A stretch of DNA of 64,000 nt, from the NCBI GenBank assembly GCA_946886565.1, contig CAMPIX010000006.1:62001-126000 (forward strand). Reading direction: 5' to 3'. A model generated the notes under the pieces. That model had not been told where the DNA came from and made no database searches. It was given only the letters and a program-made list of their open reading frames with translations. This document shows, piece by piece, positions 1 through 8,474 of this stretch (the stretch's first letter is position 1; every line of letters begins with the position of its first letter). A program made the translations under genes and the position numbers. Source of the DNA: an uncultured Altererythrobacter sp. GTDB taxonomy: Bacteria; Pseudomonadota; Alphaproteobacteria; Sphingomonadales; Sphingomonadaceae.

Positions 1-442
1 CATAGACCGCGCCCGACTGGACGAGCACGATATCGAGCGGCTGCAACTCGTATCCGATCCGCGCGAATTCGGCCTCGACCTCCGCAGCGCTCACCACGTG
101 CCCGTGCGGCAGATGGCTGAAATCGAGTTTCACCCCAGGGCGGAGGAATCGGTCGAGCGGGGCCTGGTCGATGCTCGGCGCGGGCCGCGCGCCCTCATCA
201 GTCGTGGAATGGTAGTGCCACGGCGCATCCATGTGCGTGCCGTTATGGGTCGAGAGTTCGAGCATCTCGACCGCCCAGCCTTCGCCATCGGGCAGGTCCG
301 CCTTCTCCAGCCCCGGGAAGAACAGCGCGATCTGCGCCCAGGTGCTCTCGTGCGTCATGTAGGTGATCTTCGGCCGCATCACCTCGGGGTCGGAGATCAC
401 CTCGTTGGTAATCGGGATCGACAGATCGACGAAGCGGGTCAT
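1..442 (-). CDS. Cyclase family / kynurenine formamidase-like hydrolase (partial, C-terminus outside window)
   Basis: The reading frame opens at 442 and runs off the left edge, giving the first 147 residues. They carry the metal-binding signature HNGTHMDAPWHYH at about residues 66-78, the hallmark of the cyclase/kynurenine formamidase-type metal-dependent hydrolases (PF04199). The start sits just before conserved N-terminal text (MTRFVDLSIPI). These enzymes usually have about 210-270 residues, so roughly the last third is missing here. The substrate cannot be inferred. It lies downstream of aroB on the same strand, but a 77-bp gap with a strong hairpin separates them, so it is probably an independent unit. 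Confidence 0.8.
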   Translation of the reverse strand, partial: MTRFVDLSIPITNEVISDPEVMRPKITYMTHESTWAQIALFFPGLEKADLPDGEGWAVEMLELSTHNGTHMDAPWHYHSTTDEGARPAPSIDQAPLDRFLRPGVKLDFSHLPHGHVVSAAEVEAEFARIGYELQPLDIVLVQSGAVY

Positions 443-476
443 GAGGCGAGAGTGCGTGGAGCGACGCGTGTGGTCA

Positions 477-511
477 ATCCTCCCCATTTGGCTTCGCAAA
501 ATGGGGAGGAT
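477..511. repeat. Hairpin element between aroB and the cyclase gene
   Basis: A perfect 13-bp inverted repeat (477-489 and 499-511) encloses a 9-base loop. It lies 3' of aroB and 5' of the cyclase gene. It may act as a terminator for aroB, but no T-tract follows on either strand, so a small intergenic repeat is an equal possibility. Confidence 0.6.
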
Positions 512-519
512 CGGGTCGG

Positions 520-1629
520 TTAGTGCGCCCGCAGTTCCTCGTCGAGGAATTCGGCGACGTCGGCGAGTTCGACGTCGCGCGCCACGAAGGCCGCGCCGAT
601 GCCGCGCAGGAGGACGAAGGGGAGGGTGCCCGCGTCCATCTTCTTGTCGTGCAGCATGTGGTCGGCGAGGCGGCGGCCGTCGCAATCGAGCCCGAGCGCG
701 GCGATCTCGCTCGGCAGACCGGCGGCGTCGACCGCGCGCGTAACGCGCTCCGCCTCGAGGTCGCCGATCAGCCCCAGCCTTGCCGAATAGCGCGCGGCGA
801 GAACCATGCCGAGTGCGACGCCCTCACCGTGCAGCAGGCGGTCCGAAAAGCCGGTCTCCGCTTCGAGCGCGTGGCCGAAAGTATGGCCGAGGTTGAGCAG
901 CGCGCGCCGGTCGGCGGTCTCGCGCTCATCCTCCGCGACGATCTTCGCCTTGGCCGCAACGCTCGTGGCGACCGCGCGTTCGAGCGCGGCCTCGTCGCGC
1001 GCCAGCACGGCTTCGCCGTTCGTCGCCAGCCAGCCGAAGAAATCGGGATCGCCGAGCACGCCGTATTTGAGCACTTCGGCATAGCCGGCGCGCATCTCGC
1101 GCTCGGGGAGGGTCGCGAGCGTGTCGAGATCGGCGAGCACGAGCGAGGGCTGGTGGAACGCGCCGACGAGGTTCTTGCCCGCCGCGGTGTTGATCGCGGT
1201 CTTGCCGCCCACCGAGCTGTCGACTTGCGCCAGCAGCGTGGTGGGCAACTGGATGAACTTGCACCCGCGCTTGAGGATCGCGGCGGCGAACCCGACGAGA
1301 TCGCCGATGACCCCGCCGCCGAGCGCAAGCACGTGATCGCCGCGCTCGACCTGTTCGGCAAGCAGCCAGTCGGTCACGCGCGCGAGCGTGTCCCAGCCCT
1401 TGCTCCCTTCGCCCGGCGGCAACACGAGCCAGCGCGTGTCGATTCCGCGCGCGGCGAACGAGGCGGCGACCGGCTCGCGCCAGGCTTGCGCCACGTTCTC
1501 GTCGGTGACGATCTGGACCGCGTCCTTGCGCAGCAGCGGCGCGCAATGTTGTGCCGCATCGCGCAGCAAACCCCTGGCGATACGGACTTCGTAGGAGCGT
1601 CCGCCGAGCTCCACCGGCACTACAGCCAT
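520..1629 (-). CDS. aroB: 3-dehydroquinate synthase
   Basis: AroB converts DAHP to 3-dehydroquinate, the second step of the cytosolic shikimate pathway, using NAD and a divalent metal. The 369-residue length is normal. Diagnostic stretches are the glycine-rich NAD site (LGGGVIGDLVGFAA), PTTLLAQVDSSVGGKT, and the metal-binding region with NLGHTFGHALE and LHGEGVALGM. The gene starts at 1629, overlapping the end of aroK by 10 bp, so the two are translationally coupled in an aroK-aroB operon, a common proteobacterial arrangement. The downstream hairpin at 477-511 probably marks the end of the unit. Confidence 0.97.
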   Translation of the reverse strand: MAVVPVELGGRSYEVRIARGLLRDAAQHCAPLLRKDAVQIVTDENVAQAWREPVAASFAARGIDTRWLVLPPGEGSKGWDTLARVTDWLLAEQVERGDHVLALGGGVIGDLVGFAAAILKRGCKFIQLPTTLLAQVDSSVGGKTAINTAAGKNLVGAFHQPSLVLADLDTLATLPEREMRAGYAEVLKYGVLGDPDFFGWLATNGEAVLARDEAALERAVATSVAAKAKIVAEDERETADRRALLNLGHTFGHALEAETGFSDRLLHGEGVALGMVLAARYSARLGLIGDLEAERVTRAVDAAGLPSEIAALGLDCDGRRLADHMLHDKKMDAGTLPFVLLRGIGAAFVARDVELADVAEFLDEELRAH

Positions 1630-2189
1630 CGGTCGATCGCCTCGATGATGGCCATCGCCGTATCGAGATGCGGCCCGTCCTCGCCCGCGATCCGGATCGG
1701 CGCCTGGGCGTAGAATGGCTCACGTTCGCGGCTGAGGCGGGTGAGGATCTCGCGCGGGTTTCCGTCGCGCAACAGCGGGCGGACGTTGCGCCGTGCGGTG
1801 CGCTCGACCAGCGTATCCACCTCGCAGTCGAGCCACACCGCGATCGCCCGGTCGAGGATCAGCGCGCGGGTCTGGTCGTTGACGAAGGCGCCGCCGCCGG
1901 TCGCGATCACCCCGTGGCGTTCCTCGATCAGCCGCGCGATCACGCGGCGCTCGCCGTCCCGAAAATGGGGCTCGCCGAAACGCTCGAAGATATCGGACAC
2001 GGTCATTTGCGCAGCGTCCTCGATCGCTTCGTCGGCGTCGACGAAATCCTTGCCGAGCAGTGTCGCGAGCTTGCGGCCCACGGTGGACTTGCCCGCGCCC
2101 ATCAGTCCGACGAGGGCGACCGGCCGGTCGATACGGCGCGCGATGCGGGCGATTTGTGCGCTGCTCAGGGTCTCGGCCTGCTGGGTCAT
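1620..2189 (-). CDS. aroK: Shikimate kinase
   Basis: Shikimate kinase phosphorylates shikimate with ATP in the shikimate pathway. The 189-residue protein has a Walker A loop GLMGAGKST at about residues 28-36, the shikimate-binding DADEAIE segment after it, the GGGAF motif, and a lid region with Arg residues (RTARRNVRPLL). An N-terminal extension of about 20 residues before the P-loop strand is common in alphaproteobacterial AroK. It is the first gene of the aroK-aroB unit and is divergent from the small membrane protein gene at 2257, so the 67-bp gap must hold both promoters. Confidence 0.96.
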   Translation of the reverse strand: MTQQAETLSSAQIARIARRIDRPVALVGLMGAGKSTVGRKLATLLGKDFVDADEAIEDAAQMTVSDIFERFGEPHFRDGERRVIARLIEERHGVIATGGGAFVNDQTRALILDRAIAVWLDCEVDTLVERTARRNVRPLLRDGNPREILTRLSREREPFYAQAPIRIAGEDGPHLDTAMAIIEAIDRWL

Positions 2190-2256
2190 TGCCGCCCGGC
2201 CTATAGATGCGCTAGGTGGCGCGCAACTGTGCTAGGAAGGGTCGATCAGGTTGGCG

Positions 2257-2391
2257 ATGACGGGCAGGCGTATCGCGGGAGTGGTGGTGGCGCTGATCGC
2301 GGCACTGCTGCTCTATGCGTGGATCGATGGCGGCGAAGAGCCCCTCCGTCCGATTTCGGAGCCAGTGCCCCTGCCGGAGACGGCCGAATGA
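2257..2391 (+). CDS. Small single-pass membrane protein (44 aa)
   Basis: A 44-residue frame starts at ATG 2257. After MTGRR it has one hydrophobic segment (IAGVVVALIAALLLYAW) followed by a short acidic, Pro-rich tail. Its TGA overlaps the ATG of the next gene as ATGA, which suggests translational coupling. I do not recognise a named family. The N-terminal Arg pair followed by a hydrophobic helix predicts a cytoplasmic N-terminus and a periplasmic tail. The coupling suggests a role connected with the large secreted protein downstream. Confidence 0.65.
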   Translation: MTGRRIAGVVVALIAALLLYAWIDGGEEPLRPISEPVPLPETAE

Positions 2392-4217
2392 GAAAACTGT
2401 TCCTCGCTGGCGGAGCCGTGCTGGCGCTGAGTTCGACGTTCGTGTTCGCGCAAGGCTCGCCCGAATCGCTGCTTCCGCCGGGCTTCGACGAGCCGACCCC
2501 CGCACCGAGCCCGACCCCTGCGCCGCGGCCAACAGGCACCGACGCACCCGCGCCGACATCGACGAGCGTGCCGGTGATCCAGGACATTCCCGGGGTCGCC
2601 GAGAGCGACCCGCTCGCGGGCATCGAGCTACCCGACGATCTGCCCTCGCTCGAGGAGCTCGAGGCGATGGACACCGACGAGCTCGACGAGCTGCTCGGCC
2701 TGAAGCCGAAGTTCGACATTCCCGCTGCGGCGCGCCGTTCGCTCGCCCGGGTCGGCGTCCTCGGCCCCGAGGAAGGCGGCTTCGCCACCGCCTCGCTCGC
2801 GGCGCAGCCCGCCTCGCTCGTGCGCGCCGCGATCGCCGGAACGCGCGGGCCGCTGGTTTCGCGCTGGGGCCATATCCTGCTGCGCCGCGCGCTCGCCAGC
2901 CGTCTCGCCGCACCCGAAGGGATGGACCCGGTGGACTTCGCTGCGATGCGCGCAGCGACGCTCAATTCGATCGGTGAATACACCGCATCCCGCGCGATCG
3001 TGCAGGATGTCGACACCAGCAACTGGAACTCTGCGCTGACCGACGCGGCGCTCGACGCCTATGTCGCCACCGCCGACCTCACCGGCGCATGCCCGGTGAT
3101 CCAGCTCCAGGGCAGCGACCGGGACGAGGCGCGATGGCAGCTATGGAGCCCGATCTGTGCGGCTTTCGCCGGACAGGGCGTGCGCGCCGGGACGGATCTG
3201 AACAGAGCCCTCTCCCGCGGCACCGCCCCTGCGATCGACGTGTTGCTCGCCCAGCGCTATGCCGGCGCGGCCGGCAACGGTCGGCGCGCGGTCAACCTCG
3301 AATGGGACAGCGTCGAGGAAATCACGCCGTGGCGTTATGCGCTCGCGACGGCGCTCGGCGCCGAAATCCCGAAGAGCCTGCTTGCTGATCCCGAGCCTTA
3401 CTATCAGCGCGTATCGGCGATCGCGCCGATGCTCGCGCCCGCGGCGCGTGCGCCGGGGGCCGATCGGGCCGGACGCGAAGGCATTCTCTCGGCCTCGGCA
3501 ATGGTCGATCTCTACAGCCAGATTTTCGCCGACGATGCAGTCGAGGGACCAGCCGCGGCGACCGCGGCGAGCTTGCGCGAAGCCTATGTCGGCGAACCCG
3601 CCGCGCAGGTTGCGGCGATGCAGGAAATCTGGGGTTCCTCGGATGGTCCGCGCTACGGACGGATGGTGTTGACCGCCTATGCTGCGGCGCGGGTCAGGCC
3701 GAGCGAGGAGTTCGTGGATGTTGCGCCGCAGCTCATCGCCTCGATGCTCGCCGCCGGGCTCGACCGCGATGCGATGGAGTGGGCGCCGGTCGTCGGCGAA
3801 GGAAGCGCGGGCTGGGCGCTGCTCGCACTGGCGCAGCCGAACCGCACGAATCCTGTCTCGGGCGGCGAGATCGAAACCTTCATCGAAGCCGACGGGAGCG
3901 ACGAACAGCGCAAGTCGCGCTTTTTGCTCGCCGGGCTCGCGGGCCTGGGGCGGATCGAGCAGGGCGCGCTGCAATCCTATTCCGGAGACGTGGGGATCGA
4001 CCTCGGCCGCGAAACGAAGTGGACGCGCATGATCGAGCGTGCGGCCGACGTCGACAATGCCGCGCTGGTCGCGCTGCTCGCCGGGCTCGGAATGCAGGGC
4101 GAAGGCTGGGACCGGATGACGGCGCGGCACCTGTTCCACATCGTCTCGGCGCTCAACCGCGTCGGGCTCTCGGCCGAAGCGCGCATGATCGCGGCGGAGG
4201 CCGTGGCGCGGGCCTAA
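2388..4217 (+). CDS. Large secreted/periplasmic protein of unknown function
   Basis: This 609-residue protein begins with a signal peptide (MRKLFLAGGAVLALSS...FVFAQ, cleavage near residue 21). A Pro/Thr-rich linker with repeated PSPTPAP-like text runs to about residue 55, followed by an acidic segment (SLEELEAMDTDELDELLG). The rest is Ala/Leu-rich and looks like a helical-repeat fold. No catalytic motif is visible and I do not recognise the family. It is coupled by ATGA overlap to the small membrane protein upstream and followed by a 268-bp palindromic region before xerD. The frame stays open far upstream, but the start at 2388 is fixed by the signal peptide and coupling. Confidence 0.8.
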   Translation: MRKLFLAGGAVLALSSTFVFAQGSPESLLPPGFDEPTPAPSPTPAPRPTGTDAPAPTSTSVPVIQDIPGVAESDPLAGIELPDDLPSLEELEAMDTDELDELLGLKPKFDIPAAARRSLARVGVLGPEEGGFATASLAAQPASLVRAAIAGTRGPLVSRWGHILLRRALASRLAAPEGMDPVDFAAMRAATLNSIGEYTASRAIVQDVDTSNWNSALTDAALDAYVATADLTGACPVIQLQGSDRDEARWQLWSPICAAFAGQGVRAGTDLNRALSRGTAPAIDVLLAQRYAGAAGNGRRAVNLEWDSVEEITPWRYALATALGAEIPKSLLADPEPYYQRVSAIAPMLAPAARAPGADRAGREGILSASAMVDLYSQIFADDAVEGPAAATAASLREAYVGEPAAQVAAMQEIWGSSDGPRYGRMVLTAYAAARVRPSEEFVDVAPQLIASMLAAGLDRDAMEWAPVVGEGSAGWALLALAQPNRTNPVSGGEIETFIEADGSDEQRKSRFLLAGLAGLGRIEQGALQSYSGDVGIDLGRETKWTRMIERAADVDNAALVALLAGLGMQGEGWDRMTARHLFHIVSALNRVGLSAEARMIAAEAVARA

Positions 4218-4483
4218 GGGTCTGCGCTCGACTGGCGCGTGGATCGAGATTGCCCATGAGAGCTCGCCGACAAGGAGCGCAGCGCAGACGCCTAGCAGCG
4301 CTAGGCGCAAGCAAGCGACGCTGCTCGGCGAGCTCTCATGGGCAACCGCTACGCGGCGGGCGGCTTTTGGCGGCATGCGGCGTCGCGCGTCGGTCACGAT
4401 GGAAAACCATCGCTCCCTCCTTGCTCCTTGCCTGCCGCCAAAATCCGCTCCGTCTCGACCGCGCGCCAGTCGAGCGCAGACCC
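4218..4483. repeat. Nested inverted-repeat region (two perfect arms of 22 and 21 bp plus hairpins)
   Basis: The outer arms 4218-4239 and 4462-4483 are perfect 22-bp inverted repeats. Inside them, 4250-4270 and 4325-4345 form a second perfect 21-bp pair enclosing a small palindrome at 4291-4305. A third imperfect pair lies at about 4360-4375 and 4432-4447, with a six-base-stem hairpin at 4398-4413. The region fills the whole gap between the secreted protein and xerD and ends two bases before the xerD start codon. Possible roles are a terminator or attenuator complex, or a non-autonomous palindromic repeat; no coding content is seen. Confidence 0.85.
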
Positions 4484-4485
4484 TA

Positions 4486-5367
4486 ATGGCCTCGGCGGTC
4501 GAGGATTTCCTCGCCATGCTCGCCGCCGAGCGCGGCGCGGCCGTCAACACACTCGCTGCCTACCGCCGCGACCTCGAGGGCGCGGAGGACGCGATCGGTT
4601 CGCTGAAAAGCGCGGGCCGCGAGGAGCTTGCACGGCTCGGGCAGGCGTGGGCTTCGCTCGCGCCCTCCAGCGTGGCGCGCAAATCCTCCGCGCTGCGGCA
4701 GTTCTACGGATTTCTCGTCGACGAAGGTGTGCGGAGCGACGATCCTTCGCCTGCGCTGCCGCGTCCGGCCACGCGCCGTCCTCTGCCCAAGATTCTCTCG
4801 CACGGCGAGGTCGAGGCGCTGTTCGCCCGCGCCGAAAGCGAGGCCGAAGGGGACGACCCGCGCACGGTCCGCCTGCTCGCCCTGCTCGAACTGCTCTACG
4901 GTTCGGGGCTGCGCGCGACCGAACTCGTCTCGTTGCCGCTGGCTGCGGTGCCGCGCGATGCGCCGTTTCTCACAGTTACCGGCAAGGGCGGGCAGGCACG
5001 GATGGTCCCGGTCAGCGGACGGGCGCGAGCAGCGCTCTCGCGCTGGCTGGCACTGCGGGCGGAGGGATCGAAACACCTGTTTCCTTCGCGCGGCGGCAAG
5101 CATCTGACGCGCGTGCGCCTGTTTCAGCTCCTCAGGGAACTTGCCGCGCGCGCCGGGCTCGCGCCGGAAAAGGTCAGCCCGCACGTGCTGCGCCACGCCT
5201 TTGCCACGCACCTGCTCGAGGGCGGGGCGGACCTGCGCGTGCTCCAGACGTTGCTCGGCCACGCCGATATCGCGACCACGCAGATCTACACCCATGTCGA
5301 CAGCGCACGGCTGGTCGCGCTGGTCAACGAGCGGCATCCTCTTGCCGTTCGCCGATCCGAGCCCTAA
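4486..5367 (+). CDS. xerD: Tyrosine recombinase XerD
   Basis: XerD is one of the two recombinases that resolve chromosome dimers at dif. The 293-residue protein has an N-terminal SAM-like core-binding domain (about 1-95) and a C-terminal catalytic domain. All catalytic residues are visible: R143 (GSGLRATEL), K167 (GKGGQ), H233 and R236 (HVLRH), H259 (LLGHADI) and nucleophile Y268 (IYTHV). The start at 4486 was chosen because it gives family length and lies right after the palindromic region; the frame stays open 37 codons further upstream, but that would read through the repeats. It lies 9 bp before accA. Confidence 0.93.
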   Translation: MASAVEDFLAMLAAERGAAVNTLAAYRRDLEGAEDAIGSLKSAGREELARLGQAWASLAPSSVARKSSALRQFYGFLVDEGVRSDDPSPALPRPATRRPLPKILSHGEVEALFARAESEAEGDDPRTVRLLALLELLYGSGLRATELVSLPLAAVPRDAPFLTVTGKGGQARMVPVSGRARAALSRWLALRAEGSKHLFPSRGGKHLTRVRLFQLLRELAARAGLAPEKVSPHVLRHAFATHLLEGGADLRVLQTLLGHADIATTQIYTHVDSARLVALVNERHPLAVRRSEP

Positions 5368-5376
5368 CGCGGCGCG

Positions 5377-6324
5377 ATGATTTCCTACCTCGAATTCGAG
5401 AAGCCGGTCGCCCAGCTCGAAGCGCGCATCGCCGAGCTCCGCAGTGCGGCGGAGGGCGACGACGTCGACATTTCGGGCGAACTCGCCCGGCTCGAGCAGA
5501 AGAGCGCCGATCTTCTCGCCAGCACTTACGCCGCGCTCACCCCGTGGCAGAAGACGCAGGTCGCGCGCCACCCTGCGCGCCCGCACTTCCGCGATTTCGT
5601 CGCACACGCGTTCGAGGAGTTCATCCCGCTCGGCGGCGACCGCTGCTACGGAGAGGACGAGGCGATTCTGGGCGGGTTCGCGAAGCTCGACGGGCGGCGC
5701 GTGATGCTGATCGGGCACGAGAAGGGCCACGATACCGAAACGCGACTGCGGCACAATTTCGGGATGGGCAAGCCAGAGGGCTACCGCAAGGCGATCCGCC
5801 TGATGGACATGGCCGGGCGCTTCGGGCTGCCGGTGGTGACGCTGGTCGACACCTCGGGCGCCTTTCCCGGCGTGGAGGCCGAGGAACGCGGACAGGCCGA
5901 AGCGATCGCGCGCTCGACCGAGGCGTGCCTCGCGCTGCCGGTGCCGATGGTCGCCACGATCGTGGGCGAGGGCGGTTCGGGCGGCGCGGTCGCGCTGGCG
6001 AGCGCGGAGCGGGTGCTGATGCTGGAGCACGCGGTCTATTCGGTGATCTCGCCCGAAGGCTGCGCCTCGATCCTGTGGCGCACCGCGGACAAGGCGCCCG
6101 ACGCGGCCGAGGCGATGAAGGTGACCGCGCAGCATCTCGAACGGCTGGGCGTGATCGACCGCATCGTGCCCGAGCCGGCCGGAGGCGCGCAGCGCGATCC
6201 GGCGGGCGCCGCAAAGGCGCTCGGCCAGGCGATCGGCGAGGAGCTCGATGCGCTTGGCGATCTCGCGCCCGAGCAACTCCGCCGCATGCGCGAAGAGCGC
6301 TTCCTCCAGATCGGCGGGGCGTGA
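5377..6324 (+). CDS. accA: Acetyl-CoA carboxylase carboxyltransferase subunit alpha
   Basis: AccA and AccD form the carboxyltransferase that moves CO2 from carboxybiotin to acetyl-CoA, giving malonyl-CoA for fatty acid synthesis. The 315-residue length is typical. Family text includes MISYLEFEKPV at the start, GHEKGHDT, RHNFGMGKPEGYRKA, the oxyanion-hole region IVGEGGSGGA, and SVISPEGCASILW. It follows xerD by 9 bp and is probably cotranscribed with it. A long palindromic intergenic region follows. Confidence 0.97.
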   Translation: MISYLEFEKPVAQLEARIAELRSAAEGDDVDISGELARLEQKSADLLASTYAALTPWQKTQVARHPARPHFRDFVAHAFEEFIPLGGDRCYGEDEAILGGFAKLDGRRVMLIGHEKGHDTETRLRHNFGMGKPEGYRKAIRLMDMAGRFGLPVVTLVDTSGAFPGVEAEERGQAEAIARSTEACLALPVPMVATIVGEGGSGGAVALASAERVLMLEHAVYSVISPEGCASILWRTADKAPDAAEAMKVTAQHLERLGVIDRIVPEPAGGAQRDPAGAAKALGQAIGEELDALGDLAPEQLRRMREERFLQIGGA

Positions 6325-6364
6325 CGATGCGATAGTTCCTTTGCCGACCTCATCGCGAAGGAAT

Positions 6365-6517
6365 TTTCTCACACGAAGGCACGAAGGCATGAAGATGTCG
6401 CCCCTGCGGCGAAGCCGCCTTTCAATCTTCACCGCCGTTCTTGGGCGCACGGTGTTTCGTGACAGTGCGCCTGCGGCGCAGCGAAACATCTTTGCCTTCG
6501 TGTCTTCGTGTGAAATC
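6365..6517. repeat. Long imperfect inverted repeat with tandem-like arms in the accA / M48 protease gap
   Basis: The 308-bp gap 6325-6632 has no gene. Its centre is an imperfect inverted repeat: 6365-6400 pairs with 6482-6517, and both arms contain a doubled ACGAAGGC-type unit. Smaller hairpins lie between the arms (around 6405-6417 and 6453-6486). Only the last 30 bp look like a translation start region, with GGAGGAG ahead of the next gene. The element resembles a mobile or amplified palindromic intergenic repeat rather than a simple terminator. Confidence 0.75.
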
Positions 6518-6632
6518 AAACTGCCTCGCTCGCGGCGAGCGGGAACCAAGCCCGCGCGCGCCGGGTTCTCTTCCACAGTAACAAACGCAGCGGCGGGTGG
6601 AGCGCCGCGCATGCCTGGAGGAGACATCGCAA

Positions 6633-8105
6633 ATGCCCCACCTGAAATCGCTCGCGCTCGCTTCGACCGCAGCCCTTTCGCTCGCGCTCGCCTCGTGTAC
6701 CACGATGGGCAATATTCCCAGCCCGTCGACGCCAGTCACCCAGTCCGAGGCCCAGATGGGCGCCGAGGCGCACCCGCAGCTGCTCGCCGAATTCGGCGGC
6801 GCGATGACCGGGTCGCAGGCGCAATATGTCGAGCAAGTCGGCAAGAACATCGCGGTCCAGTCCGGTCTCGGCAACGCGCAGTCCGATTTCACCGTCACGC
6901 TGCTCAACAGCTCGGTCAACAACGCCTTCGCCATTCCCGGCGGCTATATCTACACCACGCGCCAACTCGTCGCGCTGATGAACAACGAGGCGGAGCTGGC
7001 CGCCGTGCTCGGCCACGAGGTCGGCCATGTCGCCGCCCGCCATTCGCAGCGCCGCCAGGCGCGGGCGCAGCGCAATACGCTGCTCGGCGCAGCGGGGGCC
7101 ATCCTCTCGGGCATCCTGCTCGGCGATAGCGGAATCGGTCAGCAGATTTCGCGCGGGTTCCTGCAAGGCTCGCAGCTCCTGACGCTGAGCTTCTCGCGCG
7201 AGCAGGAATTGCAGGCGGACGAGCTCGGCATCCAGTACCTGAACAGCGCCGGATACGATCCGCGCGCGATGGCGACGGTGCTGCAGAGCCTCGCCGCCCA
7301 GAACGCGCTCGATGCCGCGCTCCAGGGCCGCGACGACGCGACGGTGCCCGAATGGGCTTCGACCCACCCCGACCCGGCCAGCCGCGTTCAGACCGCCTTG
7401 CAGAAGGCCGCGGGCACCACTGGCGTGACCAATCGGGACACCTTCCTCACCCGCATCGATGGCCTCGTCTACGGCGACGATCCGGAGCAGGGGATCATCG
7501 AAGGGCGGACATTCATCCACCCGGTTTTCCGCCTCGCCTTTACTGCGCCGCAGGGTTTCTACATGGTCAATGGCACCCGCGCGGTTTCGATCAACGGCCA
7601 GTCGGGGCAGGGACAGCTAAGCACGGCACCCTACGATGGAAATCTGGGCAACTATATCCGCGGCGTATTCCGCGCACTGGGGGGCGACCAGCAGGCGCTT
7701 GCGCCCGCCAGTCTGCAGCAGACCACGGTGAACGGGATTCCGGCTGCGTACGGGATCGCCCGGGTCAACAGCGGCAGCGGCCAGGTCGACGTTGTCGTGT
7801 TCGCATACGAGTTCTCGAACAATCAGGCGTTTCACTTCGCCACGATCAGCCAGGCTGGCCGCTCGGAGGTGTTCACTCCGATGTTCAACTCGATGCGGCG
7901 GATCAGCCAGGCGGAGGCGAACCAGGTCGTGCCGCGGCGGATCGACGTGGTGACGGTGCAAAGCGGCGATACCGTGTCCGAACTCGCGCGCCGCATGGCT
8001 TACGACACCGCGCGCGAAGAGCGCTTCCGCGTGCTCAACGGCCTCGGCTCGAGCGAAGGGCTGCAGGCCGGGCAGAAGGTCAAGATCGTCGTCCGCGGCA
8101 ATTAG
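6633..8105 (+). CDS. M48-family zinc metalloprotease lipoprotein with C-terminal LysM domain
   Basis: This is a predicted envelope protease. The start at 6633 follows a good GGAGGAG site and gives a lipoprotein signal with lipobox LALASC (Cys22). The M48 active site HEVGH lies at residues 128-132, and the third ligand lies in the SREQELQADELG segment. After a middle domain of about 180 residues, the last 50 residues (from VVTVQSGDTVSELARR) match a LysM domain, which binds peptidoglycan. The family includes BepA/LoiP-like outer-membrane quality-control proteases. The LysM tail suggests tethering to the wall. The 490-residue protein is monocistronic and ends at a strong terminator. Confidence 0.9.
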   Translation: MPHLKSLALASTAALSLALASCTTMGNIPSPSTPVTQSEAQMGAEAHPQLLAEFGGAMTGSQAQYVEQVGKNIAVQSGLGNAQSDFTVTLLNSSVNNAFAIPGGYIYTTRQLVALMNNEAELAAVLGHEVGHVAARHSQRRQARAQRNTLLGAAGAILSGILLGDSGIGQQISRGFLQGSQLLTLSFSREQELQADELGIQYLNSAGYDPRAMATVLQSLAAQNALDAALQGRDDATVPEWASTHPDPASRVQTALQKAAGTTGVTNRDTFLTRIDGLVYGDDPEQGIIEGRTFIHPVFRLAFTAPQGFYMVNGTRAVSINGQSGQGQLSTAPYDGNLGNYIRGVFRALGGDQQALAPASLQQTTVNGIPAAYGIARVNSGSGQVDVVVFAYEFSNNQAFHFATISQAGRSEVFTPMFNSMRRISQAEANQVVPRRIDVVTVQSGDTVSELARRMAYDTAREERFRVLNGLGSSEGLQAGQKVKIVVRGN

Positions 8106-8127
8106 CTATCGCTTGCTGACAAACGAA

Positions 8128-8157
8128 AAGGGCGGCGGGATCGCTCCCGCCGCCCTT
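8128..8157. terminator. Bidirectional Rho-independent terminator
   Basis: A perfect 13-bp stem (8128-8140 and 8145-8157) with a TCGC tetraloop separates the convergent M48 protease and Flp pilin genes. The A-run before it gives a T-run on the minus strand, so it can serve both directions. Confidence 0.85.
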
Positions 8158-8181
8158 CAATTGGCTAAATTCGACTGGCTA

Positions 8182-8352
8182 TCAGTTTTCCTTCGCCATT
8201 TCGGTCGTGACCTTGCCGAAGGTGGTGCTCAGCTGATTACCGAGGCCGCTCATGGCGGTAATCGCGGCGACCGCGATCAGAGCGGCGATCAGGCCGTATT
8301 CGATGGCGGTGGCGCCCTGCTCGTCGCGGAGCAGCTTGTTGATGAACTTCAT
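8182..8352 (-). CDS. Flp-family type IVb pilin
   Basis: This 56-residue protein is a Flp/Fap pilin precursor. A short basic leader ends in QG, followed by ATAIEYGLIAALIAVAAI, the typical class IVb hydrophobic helix with the Glu-Tyr pair. The prepilin peptidase should cut after Gly13. It would be the main subunit of a Tad-type adhesion pilus assembled in the inner membrane. A second, diverged pilin gene lies 122 bp upstream on the same strand. No tad assembly genes are in this window, so both are orphan here. It is too short for many gene callers. Confidence 0.9.
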   Translation of the reverse strand: MKFINKLLRDEQGATAIEYGLIAALIAVAAITAMSGLGNQLSTTFGKVTTEMAKEN

Positions 8353-8474
8353 GTCTAGTCTCCTGCTTCAGTCTTCGATACCCGAACTCTTTCCCAGAAC
8401 GCGGAACGAGCAACTCGCGGCGATAGCGGGGAGGGATTTATAAAGTGCTAAACGCCCCGCATCGTCGGACTTCC

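Noticed and set aside
1551..2387. Upstream extension of the secreted protein frame across aroK and aroB
   Set aside because: It is antisense to two real genes; the signal peptide and ATGA overlap fix the start at 2388.
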